Below the pieces are notes generated by a model. The model was not told the origin of the DNA. It saw only the letters and a program-made list of their open reading frames with translations, and made no database searches. From NCBI GenBank assembly GCA_025618425.1, contig CM046850.1:3693986-3757985 (forward strand): a stretch of 64,000 nt of DNA, written 5' to 3'. The stretch comes from Heliocidaris tuberculata. Taxonomy: Eukaryota; Echinodermata; Echinoidea; Camarodonta; Echinometridae. How positions within the stretch are numbered: position 1 is the stretch's first letter; every line of letters starts with the position of its first letter. Made by a program: the position numbers and the translations under genes. Shown here piece by piece: positions 24,101 through 32,100 of the stretch.

Positions 24101-26034
24101 ATTTTCTCATCTGACACCGTTTCCCCTATGCGAACAATTTGTAATCTGTTTGTCATAAAATCATCTGTCCAGAGAGACAAGTAAGGATTAACATTCATGA
24201 CAGTGTGTAATACATGAACCAGGTACTGTGGTACAATTGTATTGAACGCTGACGAAAAATCAATGAACAATACTCTAACATATGTCCTAGTCTCTTCCAG
24301 AAATTTACAGACTGTGTGTACTAAGAAGCCTAGAGCATCCTCCACACTTCTATTACTTCTGTATAAAAACTGAAGAGGGTCCTGATAGTTTATAGTCTCC
24401 TTGATTAGGACTTCTTTCACCATTTTTTCAAAACACTTCATGATTATGGGGGTCAATGCAACAGGTCTAAAGTCATTAAGCACACTTGGTTTTGGCTTTT
24501 TAGGAATTGGGATGATTGTAGCTTTTTTCCAGAGATCTGGAACATGTGATGTATCCAGTGACCACTGAAACAGAGAACCGTCGGAGTAACGAACCTTCGG
24601 AAATACGAACCTTCGGAATTATAAACCATCGGAAAAAACGACCATGTAACCGCGTACATATATCCTCATCCTGTATAGAGGCCCAGTAATTTCTATATTA
24701 ATAAAATAATAAGCTGCCACAGCTCATAACAATGTAATCATTCGAGTATAGAATTGATAGATAAGTTATCTGGGGTTATTAGTCAGTTTGCGAAGACAGC
24801 ATAATCGGATACGTATTATCAATATGATCAATGTGTTACTAGTGGGGGATCCGGGAGTGCAAAGGGGGCACGCCCCCCCCCCTTCAAATCAATATCTGCC
24901 CCACCTTTAATACATAGCACATTAAAAATGCACCAGCGTGCCCCCCCCCCCCCCCCCCGCCACTGCCTGGGAAACATTCCTTTTTTTCCACTTGCTTGGG
25001 TGTCAACATTGTGTTGTTGTGGAGACTCTGTCCTTCCCTGGTCAGAGAATCCTCAATCAGACACTGTTTTACGACCTCCTACACTTTTTTTTCAGTAGTA
25101 GATCTTGTGATTTCTATATCTTTTTAAGAACATAGTTGGATCCAGAAGTGTCTCCTACCACGTAACATTTTGGCGCCCCCGCTCTAGATAGCTAAAGCTC
25201 TTGAATCCGCCGATGCATTAAAGGAAACCAAAACCCAAGGAGAGAATCAATGTTATTGGAAAGTGAAAATTCAGAGAAGCACTTTACAAAAAGTTTCATT
25301 AAAATTGGTTAAAAAATGAGAGAGTTATGGAAGTTTGAAAAGTCTTGTTTTACTTTCTATGGGGATCCTCAAATTGGCAAAATTGCTTCAAAATGGCTGA
25401 TTTTGTGAACAACTCTCCATTTGTTTTGTACACAGATTTTCAGATTTTCCTTATTATCTCTCAGGGTGCTCCTTGTCTCCTCCTGAACTCAACATATGTG
25501 GTGTAAAATACATTTTCCCATTATATATGTTGAGCTCAGAAGGAGATTAACTGCACCTTGAAAGATAATGGGGAAAATCTGAAAATCTGTGTACAAAACA
25601 AATGGAGAGTTGTTCACAAAATCAGCCATTTTGAAGCAATTTTGCCAATTTGAGGATCCCCATAGAAAGTAAAACGAGACTTTTCAAACTTCCATAACTC
25701 TCTCATTTTTTAACCAATTTTAATGAAACTTTTTGTAAAGTGCTTCTCTGAATTTTCACTTTCCAATAACATTGATTCTCTCCTTGGGTTTTGGTTTCCT
25801 TTAATACCTTGTAATGTGAATACAAATTGTGATGTCTATATAGGCTACAGTTGAACCTGAACTGAAAATAAAAATAAAATAAAGGTATCAAAAACAAAAA
25901 TAAAAAAAACTAATGAAAAGGGGGAAAACAGAGAATAAAGTCGGACTTACAGCGGAGAGCGATCCGAAGGAAGTGCGCCTGTGTTCGTCATCCGCGCTTT
26001 CAAAGGTACGATTGTTGGCAACAGTGACGGCCAT
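778..26034 (-). CDS. NIT-domain membrane guanylate cyclase (NIT-GC), 13 exons, 670 aa
   Basis: The protein should convert GTP to cGMP at a membrane. Coding exons, all GT-AG with matching phases: 26034-25951, 21333-21149, 11409-11202, 10738-10492, 9801-9662, 9162-9031, 8293-8078, 6860-6681, 6059-5954, 4790-4656, 4172-4074, 2753-2662, 966-778. Total 2013 nt with the stop. Order: short polar N-terminus; membrane helix about aa 60-82; NIT domain about aa 91-340 (LQRERD at 112-117); membrane helix about 364-383; linker helix LNKEKKRS; class III cyclase domain about 418-650. Visible active-site features: FADI (metal Asp 449), KVE (guanine-selecting Glu 489), RYC (Cys 560), NTASR (transition-state Asn 567 and Arg 571). 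The usual Gly-Asp of the second metal site is Asn492-Glu493. There is no ANF-receptor, kinase-homology or H-NOX domain, so this is neither a peptide receptor nor a soluble GC. NIT-GCs are known from marine invertebrates, where NO-related signalling has been proposed. The ligand here is not shown by sequence. Confidence 0.94.
1603..1867. mobile_element. hAT-type MITE with 8-bp target duplication, NIT-GC intron 12
   Basis: Starts CAGGGGCGGCGCCAGG and ends GTAGCGCCGCCCCTG, imperfect inverted termini. Flanked on both sides by the identical octamer TGATTGAG (1595-1602 and 1868-1875). An 8-bp duplication with CAG-G termini is typical of hAT elements. No transposase inside. Confidence 0.85.
2662..2753 (-). 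CDS. NIT-GC exon 12 (end of cyclase fold)
   Basis: Acceptor TTGGATACAG, donor AGG/GTAAGA. Completes Pro 578, then [20 protein letters not shown] and [10 protein letters not shown] (579-608), the terminal strands of the class III cyclase domain. Confidence 0.95.
2885..3325. repeat. ACC/CAT microsatellite
   Basis: Irregular ACC, CAC, ATC triplets (GGT/GTG/GAT on the gene strand), continuous with the spacers of the duplicated-exon array. Confidence 0.95.
3330..3985 (-). pseudogene. Five decayed tandem copies of NIT-GC exon 11
   Basis: Copies centre near 3355, 3510, 3640, 3780 and 3945, spaced about 125-165 bp and separated by GGT/ACC repeat. The copy at about 3818-3740 still reads [16 protein letters not shown] but has TGA where Arg belongs. 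The copy at 3345 keeps FGDTVN. Others have indels and stops. Several share extra downstream intron sequence (TGAAGACAGCATGAAAGGG on the minus strand), so the duplicated unit was exon end plus intron plus GGT spacer. None keeps a good donor. Confidence 0.85.
4074..4172 (-). CDS. NIT-GC exon 11 (catalytic Asn/Arg exon; intact copy of a tandem array)
   Basis: Acceptor TTGAATCAG, donor C/GTGAGTG. Residues 546-578, with [19 protein letters not shown]: base-selecting Cys 560, Asn 567 and Arg 571. It is the only copy with open frame, acceptor and donor; five decayed copies lie downstream at 3330-3985. Ends phase 1. Confidence 0.96.
4656..4790 (-). CDS. NIT-GC exon 10 (cyclase domain)
   Basis: Acceptor AATATTCAG, donor G/GTAATG. 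Residues 501-545, [20 protein letters not shown] through KVRFGIHMG, homologous to the VxxRIGIHTG region of guanylate cyclases. Ends phase 1. Confidence 0.95.
4840..5250. repeat. AAGTTTCGAAACTT-rich repeat, NIT-GC intron 9
   Basis: CTTTAAGTTTCG / CGAAACTTTAAG motifs recur in both orientations, and GTATGAACG occurs at both ends (near 4931 and 5248). Looks like a decayed foldback element; no coding capacity seen. Confidence 0.45.
5518..5890. repeat. CAT/ATC microsatellite, NIT-GC intron 9
   Basis: About 370 bp of CATCAT/CACCAC with scattered variants. Long His/Ile or Asp/Met frames across it are not genes. Confidence 0.97.
5954..6059 (-). CDS. NIT-GC exon 9 (guanine-selecting Glu, altered second metal motif)
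   Basis: Acceptor GATTGTGCAG, donor G/GTTAGT. Residues 465-500, containing [16 protein letters not shown]. Lys-Val-Glu fits GTP specificity. The canonical Gly-Asp that follows is Asn-Glu here. Ends phase 1. Confidence 0.95.
6245..6475. repeat. Short tandem units containing AACCAATGAGCG
   Basis: The motif AACCAATGAGCG and variants (AACCAATAAGC, ACCAATTAGCG) recur about six times at 35-60 bp spacing in intron 8. Confidence 0.6.
6681..6860 (-). CDS. NIT-GC exon 8 (signalling helix and first metal Asp)
   Basis: Acceptor CATAATGTAG, donor GAG/GTAAAA. Residues 405-464: [19 protein letters not shown] is the helical linker before class III cyclases, then [11 protein letters not shown] carries the first metal-binding Asp (449). 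Confidence 0.96.
7358..7678. mobile_element. hAT-like MITE with 50-base G run
   Basis: Termini CAGGGGCGGATCCAGG and TAAATCCGCCACTG, the same type as the element at 1603. Its interior holds a 50-bp poly-G tract at 7482-7531. Flanking octamers do not match clearly. Confidence 0.55.
8078..8293 (-). CDS. NIT-GC exon 7 (second transmembrane helix and coupling helix)
   Basis: Acceptor TTTCATCTAG, donor AAG/GTGTAT. Residues 333-404. A charged helix ([17 protein letters not shown]...) leads into membrane helix [20 protein letters not shown] (363-382), then the juxtamembrane helix that links to the cyclase. Phase 0 at both ends. Confidence 0.95.
8500..8830. repeat. GAT/GAA/GGA microsatellite, NIT-GC intron 6
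   Basis: GATGAT then GAAGAA (8650-8786) then GGAGGA. Purine-rich on the plus strand. Confidence 0.97.
9031..9162 (-). CDS. NIT-GC exon 6 (NIT domain, distal part)
   Basis: Acceptor TTTCACTCAG, donor ACG/GTAAAT. Residues 289-332 ([20 protein letters not shown] through TLWFDSMT), phase 0 at both ends. Confidence 0.92.
9662..9801 (-). CDS. NIT-GC exon 5 (NIT domain)
   Basis: Acceptor CTATACACAG, donor GAG/GTATCA. Residues 242-288, beginning [19 protein letters not shown] and ending KFYENE, phase 0. The aromatic/charged helical pattern continues from exon 4. Confidence 0.93.
10492..10738 (-). CDS. NIT-GC exon 4 (NIT domain, centre)
   Basis: Acceptor ATATCACAG, donor G/GTGAGC. Residues 160-241: long amphipathic helices, a central [18 protein letters not shown] segment and [17 protein letters not shown], which resembles the second conserved helix pair of NIT domains. 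Ends phase 1. Confidence 0.94.
11202..11409 (-). CDS. NIT-GC exon 3 (NIT domain, first helices)
   Basis: Acceptor CACTACAG, donor AAT/GTAAGT. Contains the NIT signature [13 protein letters not shown], matching the LQxERG-type motif of nitrate/nitrite-sensing helical domains. Residues 91-159, ends phase 0. Confidence 0.94.
11524..11840 (+). mobile_element. tRNA-derived SINE with ATT tail, NIT-GC intron 2
   Basis: A-box-like TAGTGGATATG region, then a perfect Pol III B box GGTTCGATTCC at 11575-11585. The body contains CTCCACCCAGGTGAAGTAAA and the 3' end is an ATT microsatellite. The body resembles the element at 41600, so both belong to one family. It is too long and poorly folded for a functional tRNA. 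Confidence 0.8.
12595..12776. repeat. GAT microsatellite
   Basis: GATGATGATGTTGAT units over about 180 bp in intron 2. Confidence 0.95.
12980..13408. mobile_element. Foldback element of the TTCCGAAGGTTCG family
   Basis: Left end GTTATTCCGAAG, right end CTTCAGAATAAC (inverted, one mismatch). Interior has repeated TCCGAA/TTCGGA blocks. Related sequence occurs at 21415-21602 and 24580-24650. Confidence 0.6.
13425..13770. mobile_element. TIR element with GCCAACA repeats in its ends
   Basis: Perfect 15-bp inverted termini GGTCCTACTAAAAGC (13425-13439 and 13756-13770), continuing inward as repeated GCCAACAGCA units on the left and TGCTGTTGGC on the right. Flanks CGTTGTAAG and CGTTGGGAG could be a worn 9-bp duplication, as in Mutator-like elements. 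No coding sequence. Confidence 0.75.
13905..14975. mobile_element. About 1.07-kb foldback (long inverted-repeat) element
   Basis: Left arm (13905-14240) matches the reverse complement of the right arm (14690-14975) in order: ATAATCATAAACC, GTTCTGCA, TTGATATCTCT, GGAATGTGCAGTAC, GAATATGGGGC, TTGTTATTGTCAACAG. The centre holds two more copies of the TGAATGACCACCTCAA segment. Confidence 0.8.
15030..15344. repeat. GAT then GGT microsatellite
   Basis: GATGATGAT with variants ending in GGTGGTGGT directly against the LINE poly(A). The same kind of repeat resumes at 20711, on the far side of the LINE. Confidence 0.95.
15345..20710 (-). mobile_element. L1/Tx1-like non-LTR retrotransposon, nearly complete
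   Basis: On the minus strand the element runs from about 20710 to a poly(A) at 15361-15345, preceded by AATAAA. It sits in a GGT tract: GGTGGTGGTGGTG flanks both ends (15332-15344 and 20711-20723) and is probably the target duplication. The 5' 1 kb has no clear ORF1 but has two tandem units of about 160-180 bp (20215-20540), as in LINE promoters. The single ORF is described separately. Inserted in NIT-GC intron 2, same orientation as the host gene. Confidence 0.85.
15818..19637 (-). pseudogene. LINE ORF2: AP endonuclease, reverse transcriptase, zinc finger
   Basis: Begins with an APE endonuclease ([46 protein letters not shown]). A charged linker follows, then RT blocks: [55 protein letters not shown]. 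The C-terminus has [18 protein letters not shown], a zinc-binding motif typical of this group. Two lesions only: an in-frame TGA near 17733 between the DFEKAFDS and RQGDP blocks, and a one-base frameshift in a T run near 17120. The motif order and spacing fit the L1/Tx1 group. Recently dead, not expected to be mobile by itself. Confidence 0.9.
20711..21120. repeat. GGT/GAT microsatellite, right side of LINE insertion
   Basis: GATGAT, GACGAT and GGTGGT units interrupted by unique bases; continues the repeat interrupted by the LINE. Confidence 0.9.
21149..21333 (-). CDS. NIT-GC exon 2 (first transmembrane helix)
   Basis: Acceptor TTATGACAG, donor AG/GTATAAGG. Encodes [18 protein letters not shown], then a basic stretch and the hydrophobic run [19 protein letters not shown] (aa about 63-81). 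Ends phase 2; the split codon becomes Ser 90. Confidence 0.92.
21418..21602. mobile_element. TTCCGAAGGTTCG foldback element, left part
   Basis: Repeated TTCCGAAGGTTC blocks. 21510-21545 and 21567-21602 form inverted arms of about 36 bp with a short loop. The CR1/L2-like LINE begins right after it; matching inverted blocks reappear at 24580-24650. Confidence 0.65.
21857..22983. repeat. Three tandem units of about 375 bp
   Basis: Units start near 21857, 22227 and 22606 with CATGTTTAAGAGATCCACA. Each contains TACTTCTGGACG, a poly-C run and CGACCCCATGCGTGCC, and ends ...GGCGGCCCCCGAGCAC. A GC-rich non-repeated block (22990-23290) follows. Confidence 0.9.
23488..24574 (-). pseudogene. Reverse transcriptase fragment of CR1/L2-group LINE
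   Basis: Open for 331 codons from the Met at 24483 and extending upstream in frame to about 24574. RT blocks: [66 protein letters not shown]. Lacks the endonuclease and first RT block. The reading frame is otherwise undamaged. Confidence 0.9.
24580..24650. repeat. TTCGGAATTACGAACC blocks (right counterpart)
   Basis: GGAGTAACGAACCTTCGGAA and relatives, inverted relative to 21430-21470. Probably the other half of a foldback element split by the LINE. Confidence 0.6.
24840..24965. repeat. Short poly-G/poly-C element
   Basis: TAGTGGGGGATCCGGG at the left and CCGCCACTG at the right, poly-C inside; resembles the ends of the elements at 1603 and 7358. Confidence 0.4.
25217..25805. mobile_element. 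Near-perfect 0.59-kb palindrome (foldback MITE), NIT-GC intron 1
   Basis: ATTAAAGGAAACCAAAACCC at the left reads as the reverse complement of GGGTTTTGGTTTCCTTTAAT at the right. The arms (about 25217-25498 and 25525-25805) stay complementary throughout with few mismatches and a loop of about 25-30 bases. TTAA lies at both outer edges. No ORF. Confidence 0.88.
25951..26034 (-). CDS. NIT-GC exon 1 (start codon, cytosolic N-terminus)
   Basis: Starts ATG GCC GTC and encodes 28 polar residues ending TSFGSLSA. A strong donor (GTAAGT) follows at 25950. Ends in phase 0, matching the next exon. Chosen as the start because the frame closes on exon 2 and the segment precedes the first membrane helix, as expected for a short cytosolic tail. 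A further upstream coding exon cannot be excluded. Confidence 0.8.
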
Positions 26035-28600
26035 TTTGTTGTTGTTCTTATTGTCGCTGTTGTTGTGGTTGTTGTTGCTGTTTATCATCAAGCTTCCAAA
26101 ACATAGATTCACAATGAGCCATTAGCCACCAATTAATGCAGATGAATTGTATTGTTTATAAAATGCTGTTTCTAATGAAGTCACCTCATTATTCTAATAC
26201 TGTATGTAAATTTATAATTCTGGTCACAATATTAAAGATTTCTTAAAGATGAACCAATTTTAGAATGTACTGTGATGACGAAGTATTGATGAAGTTGATT
26301 TTTTTTTCGAAAGAAAGAATCTGAGAAACCTGCGAATCGATAGGTGGAGAGATTTTTCGAATACGCTCAAAGAGTTTGCACGTATAATGATCAATGCAGA
26401 TAATCCCATCAAAAGCACGTGAACAAATCAAAACAGATTCTAGGGCTATTTCTTTCAAAAGGTAATTGGATACAAGTTTCATTGAGGCCTAACAGGTAAA
26501 ATCGTTGACTAAAAACCCTAAAGCTCTCGATGAATTACACGTTCGGGGGTCCACGATACGGTTTTTTTTAAACGACTCGTCCATTCATCACCGGATAATG
26601 GTGAGCTGAATTCAATTTATTCCTTAAAATGGATGCCACATAAAAATGAACGTTTCATGGCATGGTTTGACTGGTATACTCCCTTACAAATGTGAAAATA
26701 GTCTTAGAAATCTCAACACGACCACAATAAAACAATTCAATTGAAACGAACCCTCCGAAATTAACAATCAAATCTCTTCGGAGATGCAACGAACACAATT
26801 TTCTTGAAATCGATAAACACCGCCTCTTTTGACCACTTTTTTACATTATTTTATTTCACCCATGTCCTTATGAGTATGTGTGAAAGCAAAACCGATTCAC
26901 GCAAGTCTGTTTTCACATATTTTCACCTGCGAAAATGATACAAGAACAAAAAAAGTCCCATGAGAAATTTTAGAAAAATCTTGGGCGGTATATCCATCAT
27001 GTTGCGAAATGCGATGAAAATTCACTCCATGACACTTGATGTTGCTGAATCCACAAGTATGAACATTATTGTCGCTGCTTTTTTCAGTATTTTTTCAATT
27101 TATCACCTTGAATATTTAGTTGTAGCTCATCCAGTGAATATCAAATAGTTTCATTGTAAACACCGGGTGATAAAGCATAAACGTTGATGAAAATTTTCCA
27201 CATGAAGCGGAGCACTATTCTTTCCCGATAACCTCAAAAGTTTATGATGACATGACGTATACACTTTATTAAACAAGAAAAATACTTAGGCCCTTACGCC
27301 TCCATATGAAAATTCCCATTAGACATAACAAATATCATTCAAACAACACAAGGATAAGATAATTCCATCAGCCTTTTTGTAAAATGAATTAATTACGCGT
27401 TAAAAGAGAAAACGGATCAAATAGTAGACAGAGAAAACGAGTCCAAGCTCTAAATCCACGAATGTATCTTTTATCCAAAATGGCGACCATAAAGAGACGA
27501 AGCAACCAAAGCAATGTTATAAACCGCCGCACAGATTTTATGTTGTTATTTCTTAAGGTTTCCTAGAATATTCCAGATAAACTTGCTCTCGCTAATGAGA
27601 CGTATATATTGGATGCGTTCACACTGAAATCCTCACATAATGATCCCAAATGAGCCAATCTTTAATAATAATTTCATTTTTGTTAGTAGTTGTTTCCCCT
27701 CCAATAATGAGGCGTTCAACTACTATCACGCCGGAATCATTTTTTAAAAATCTGCTTTAAATTTCTGTTGTTGCTTTTAAAACATGTTTATTCATATTCG
27801 GCTTGTTCTATCCCATTTCAATTTATATTCTTCAATATCTTTTTTTTTTTCATTATCATCTTTCTGTCTTCATGTTTCATCGTCTTCTTTCTTTGTCTCC
27901 TTACTATCTTATGTTCAATAATGTTTCTTCAATTACCCTGTTAACCTCGTTAGTTTCCAAAAAATATAAAATTGGTTTTTAAATGAAAGCAAAAAGACAA
28001 TGCAATTGAAATATGTTCATTATCGTGCAAAACTACACCAGTGCGAAGTGGATGACAATGGTGTTCTGGGATTTGGAGTTTCGTATTATTTTCTTTTCTT
28101 TCTTAGTGTGAACGCAGCTTATTGTTTTGTGGGGTTTCCTCCTTTATCCTGGTTTCCATGGCTACACGGAACACGGAATACAAAATAGCAGTGATGTAGT
28201 TGAACATATTTTAACCCTATATCCGTAGTATAAGGAAGATAAGAAGTAGAATTTGTTCAGACGTGCCCGGAGTTTAGATGTCTTTAAAATAAGTTTGAAA
28301 ACATATCTTTTGAAGGCAGTGGCGTAATTACGTATGCGCCCAAGTCGAATGGTAAAAAGGAGAAAAAATAGAAAAGGAAAAGAAAAGAAAAAAAGAAAAG
28401 AAAAGGAGACATGGAAAGGAAAAGAAATAAGATATCACCCCTTCCAAAACCCCCTAATTGGTTGCCTTGTTAATTAGAATTTTATGAATCAAGCTAAACC
28501 GGTGCCCCCCCCCCCCCGCCTCCCGCCACCCCCTCCCCCCACTAATGCCAGCTTCTTCACAATTGCTCGACCCACGCTCCTCTAAGGTTGTGTGGATATG
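26035..28600. other. Upstream region of NIT-GC (5' UTR/promoter expected)
   Basis: AT-rich sequence without recognisable ORFs or a clear TATA/CpG island near the start codon at 26034. The non-coding 5' exon(s), if any, cannot be placed from sequence alone. Confidence 0.4.
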
Positions 28601-28664
28601 AATGCTACTTGTAGGAAATTTAATTTCTCTCCCATCACTTTCTCATATTACATATCATCACAAT

Positions 28665-29130
28665 TATCCCAAACATCATCACCATCATCATTATCATGAT
28701 CACCATCATCATGATCACCATAATCATCACTATCGCCATCACCATCATCACCATCACTGTAATCATCACCATTATCGTCATCATCACCATCACCATCACC
28801 ATCACCATCATGATCACCATCATCAGCTCTGTCACCATCGCCATCATCATCATCATCACCATTACCATCATTAACATCATCACCATAATCATCATTATCA
28901 TCACTATCACCATCATCATCACCATCATCACCATCATCATAATCATCATCATCACCATTATCATCACCATCATCATCACCATCACCATCACCATCATCAC
29001 CATCACCATCACCGTCACCATCATCATCACCATGTCCGTCATCACCATCATCATCACATTATCATCACCATTATCACCATTATCACCATCATAATAATCA
29101 TATTGATTGTCATCATCATCATCATGAAAT
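28665..29130. repeat. CAT/CAC microsatellite (about 465 bp)
   Basis: CATCACCATCATCATTATC units. Long His/Ile/Met frames in several phases reflect only the triplet. Confidence 0.98.
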
Positions 29131-32100
29131 AAAATATGATTGAAAATATATAAAAGAATGTTGTAAGAAACAGCAGGCAGAAGGAGAACAAATAAAATGA
29201 AAATAAGGAAACCTATAAAAAAAAAAATGAATGGAACGGACACCATTATCCAATGTAATGGTCATTCAAAATACCATTTTATTCACCACTTCAAGAAGTC
29301 ATATATTGCAGAGATAAAAGATTAAATTTGATTAAAAGATCAATCATCTTCACAAAGTAAACACCTCTTCAATATAGAGTAAAAATAACATTAATACTCA
29401 AATGTTTAGTTTTTTTCTTTCTTTCTTTTTTTTTACTTTCAAGCACAAATTGTTAATGTTAATAAAACTGAAGGACACATTGGCATCCTAACATTGTTAA
29501 GATGTCAAAACTTGTGGTGAAATAGAAAGTATGCAAATAACATGGTCACCTGTTTGGTTACATCTATCACAGATATAGTAAGCAAAGGAATGCAATACAT
29601 ATCATATCACTACCATTAGGCATAGTTATGATGTCCAATTTGTAGTAAAGTTCTACACTATGTGGATGCACTATACAGAAGTACAGATACCATACCCCTA
29701 TTCTTTAAGGAAGCACATTTTTATTTCATATAATGCCTTGCTTTAAAATTACTGAAATTTAAGATAAAGGAGAATTAATCTCAAAATATAAATGTGCTTA
29801 TAATCAAAGATGTAATCTATTTCTTCTTGTTGTCCTACATAGTTTCGCATTAAAATATACAAGATGGGTATAAATCAAGATTTTCTCAGCAAAATTTATT
29901 GTCTGCTAGCGATACCTGGGGGCTGCCATTTTCTAAAGTGATACAAGCCAATGATTAAGAATATATCACACTTTTGAACATAGGTATATTTATATTCTGG
30001 GGTTAATTCTCCTTTAAACTTTGAAGAGCATTTACGTAATGGTAACGAGGGATACCAAATTCATGACATGCTACAAAAATTTGATGAAATACGATTAACA
30101 TGGTTGTGAGTATGGTGGAGAGTAAATACACAGCACCAGAATGAACAAATGACCCATCAAAGGCATTAGAGTTTGAAGTGTACCAATCACCTGAAAAAAT
30201 AATTTGTGTATGGCTAGAAAGTATAAAATCAACCTCAAAGAACTTTGTCTGGTATTCTATAGGTCAACAGTTAATGAGTATAAAGGAAATAAAGGATAAC
30301 ATGAAAATGCTCGCGCGGAACCGAACTCCGAGTTTGGTTCCGCGCGAGCCATTATCTTGGCGAGCGCGTACGGGTGCATCGAGTAGTCTACTCACGAGTC
30401 ACTTTTACGTTTTTAGAGAGTGTATTTGAAATTGCAATATCTCTTTATAGAATTAATAAGCCCATATTTTGAATATAGCATAATGACATGAAACCTCTAA
30501 CATACAGAGCAAAATTATTTTTTGGTGTTTGGTACCCTTTAAGCTCAAAGAGAAATAAGTAAAAGTATTTATTTCCCCTTTCCCTACTCTCACTATATAT
30601 AGTGACAGCAAACCGTATATATTTTAATATTTCTCTGAATACAACCAGAATACCAATAACATAAGAAAGTACCAGGCTATCAAATTAATTAATGATTCAT
30701 AATTTCATCTCCCTTTTTACAATAGCTTTATCTATCAAATGAGGCATGCAAATAGAAAAAATATGTGTCTGAGTCTAAATACATATATAGCAACTTCAAA
30801 TGTTTACAGTCACTTTTCAATGCATCACTTACTTGTTATTGTTACTTCAGAGCAAAGAATACATCGTTAATTATAGATCTAAGGCAATATGCATAAATAT
30901 ATACATGTATAGCTCTTTTGTAACTGGACAATGACAAGTACATAGTTTGTTGCCATACTATGCAAGGTCCGTTTTGAGTACTGACCAAATTTGAAATTGC
31001 GATTGCCAGATTTCATCTAAATATTTCATTAATAGCATTACATACAGTTTAGTAGATCACTGTTAGGATGTGTGCAAATGTCTTCTTATCTTTAGCTTCT
31101 TTACGAACTTCAATAGTGACTGGTTAATTCATTTAGCTGCTCCAAAGATTTAATCTCTTAGGTCAAGCACCGTTTTGAATACCACTGTTTTGCCCTTGTC
31201 AGGCAAGTCTTGGACAACCTTTTAGTGCTATCACATGCAAGCACTCATCCAAATTGGCAACATTATGAAAATGGTTTATGCTGGTGTATACGTTCATATA
31301 TAATATCTAATATGGTTTCATCATGTATCACTCATTATAGCCCCCAAAACACAAATCAAGTGTTCATATTATTCAAGCTATTAGAGGAGTATAAATTCAA
31401 TTTAATTACCTTCCCTGACTGTGAACATAACATAAAGGTTAAAGCTCATGTACAGTTTGGTAGCAAAAAGGACATTGGAAAGAAACATGTTCAATATAGT
31501 ATCTCATGTTGTTTTCCATGTATAAAAAGGTGTTTGTACAAGATCACTTGGTATTCCATCAATGATTTCCGGTGAATTTTACCATAAATATATGTAAGAA
31601 CCACTAGATCACGGCAATATACTGCCCTATTCTAGGACCTTTCCACCCCCATCGCTCCCTGCACAACAATCTCGAGGCTTCGCATGGAGATAGCAAGTGT
31701 GTCACTGTGTGTGGGTTTTGAACGCGGGTTTGGTGTATAGTGCACGTTGCAGATGTTGGGAGTTTATATCCCTGACCCGGCACCTAAATTATTTTTTGAC
31801 TCTCATTTGTTTAATATGTCTCTTTAGGACATGAAATCTTCACAGCATCTCTGCATTGCTAGGACTTTGCTATTTATCAACAAAAATCCAATAATTCTGA
31901 CGAAAAGTTTTTGAGAGCTTACCAAAACTAAACGTTACCTTTAATTCATGTTCTCTATTTATGATTCCAAAATCAAAACAGGCATTCTCATTGTTGCTAT
32001 GCTAAAAAAACCTCTGGAAATATTCAGAGGTAGTTAAAAGCTCAGCAAAAATTAAAGTCCTACACAAAATACACTGCTAATGGTATGTTACAACACTGTT

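Larger units (their letters stand above)
21604..24574 (-). mobile_element. CR1/L2-group LINE, 5'-truncated
   Basis: Minus strand. Coding starts in the middle of the RT region at about 24574. The 3' end carries a short tandem tail of ATCTGAA heptamers (about 21607-21640), as expected for the CR1/L2 group and unlike a poly(A). The 3' UTR holds three tandem units of about 375 bp. Lies in NIT-GC intron 1. Confidence 0.75.

Noticed and set aside
778..26034. Natriuretic-peptide-type receptor or soluble NO-sensing guanylate cyclase
   Set aside because: No extracellular ANF-type domain, no kinase-homology domain and no H-NOX; membrane helices flank a NIT domain instead.
28602..29246. His-rich and Met/Val-rich frames up to 203 codons
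   Set aside because: CAT/CAC microsatellite in three phases.
30309..30349. microRNA precursor
   Set aside because: The stem is only 20 bp with a one-base centre, so no processable loop.
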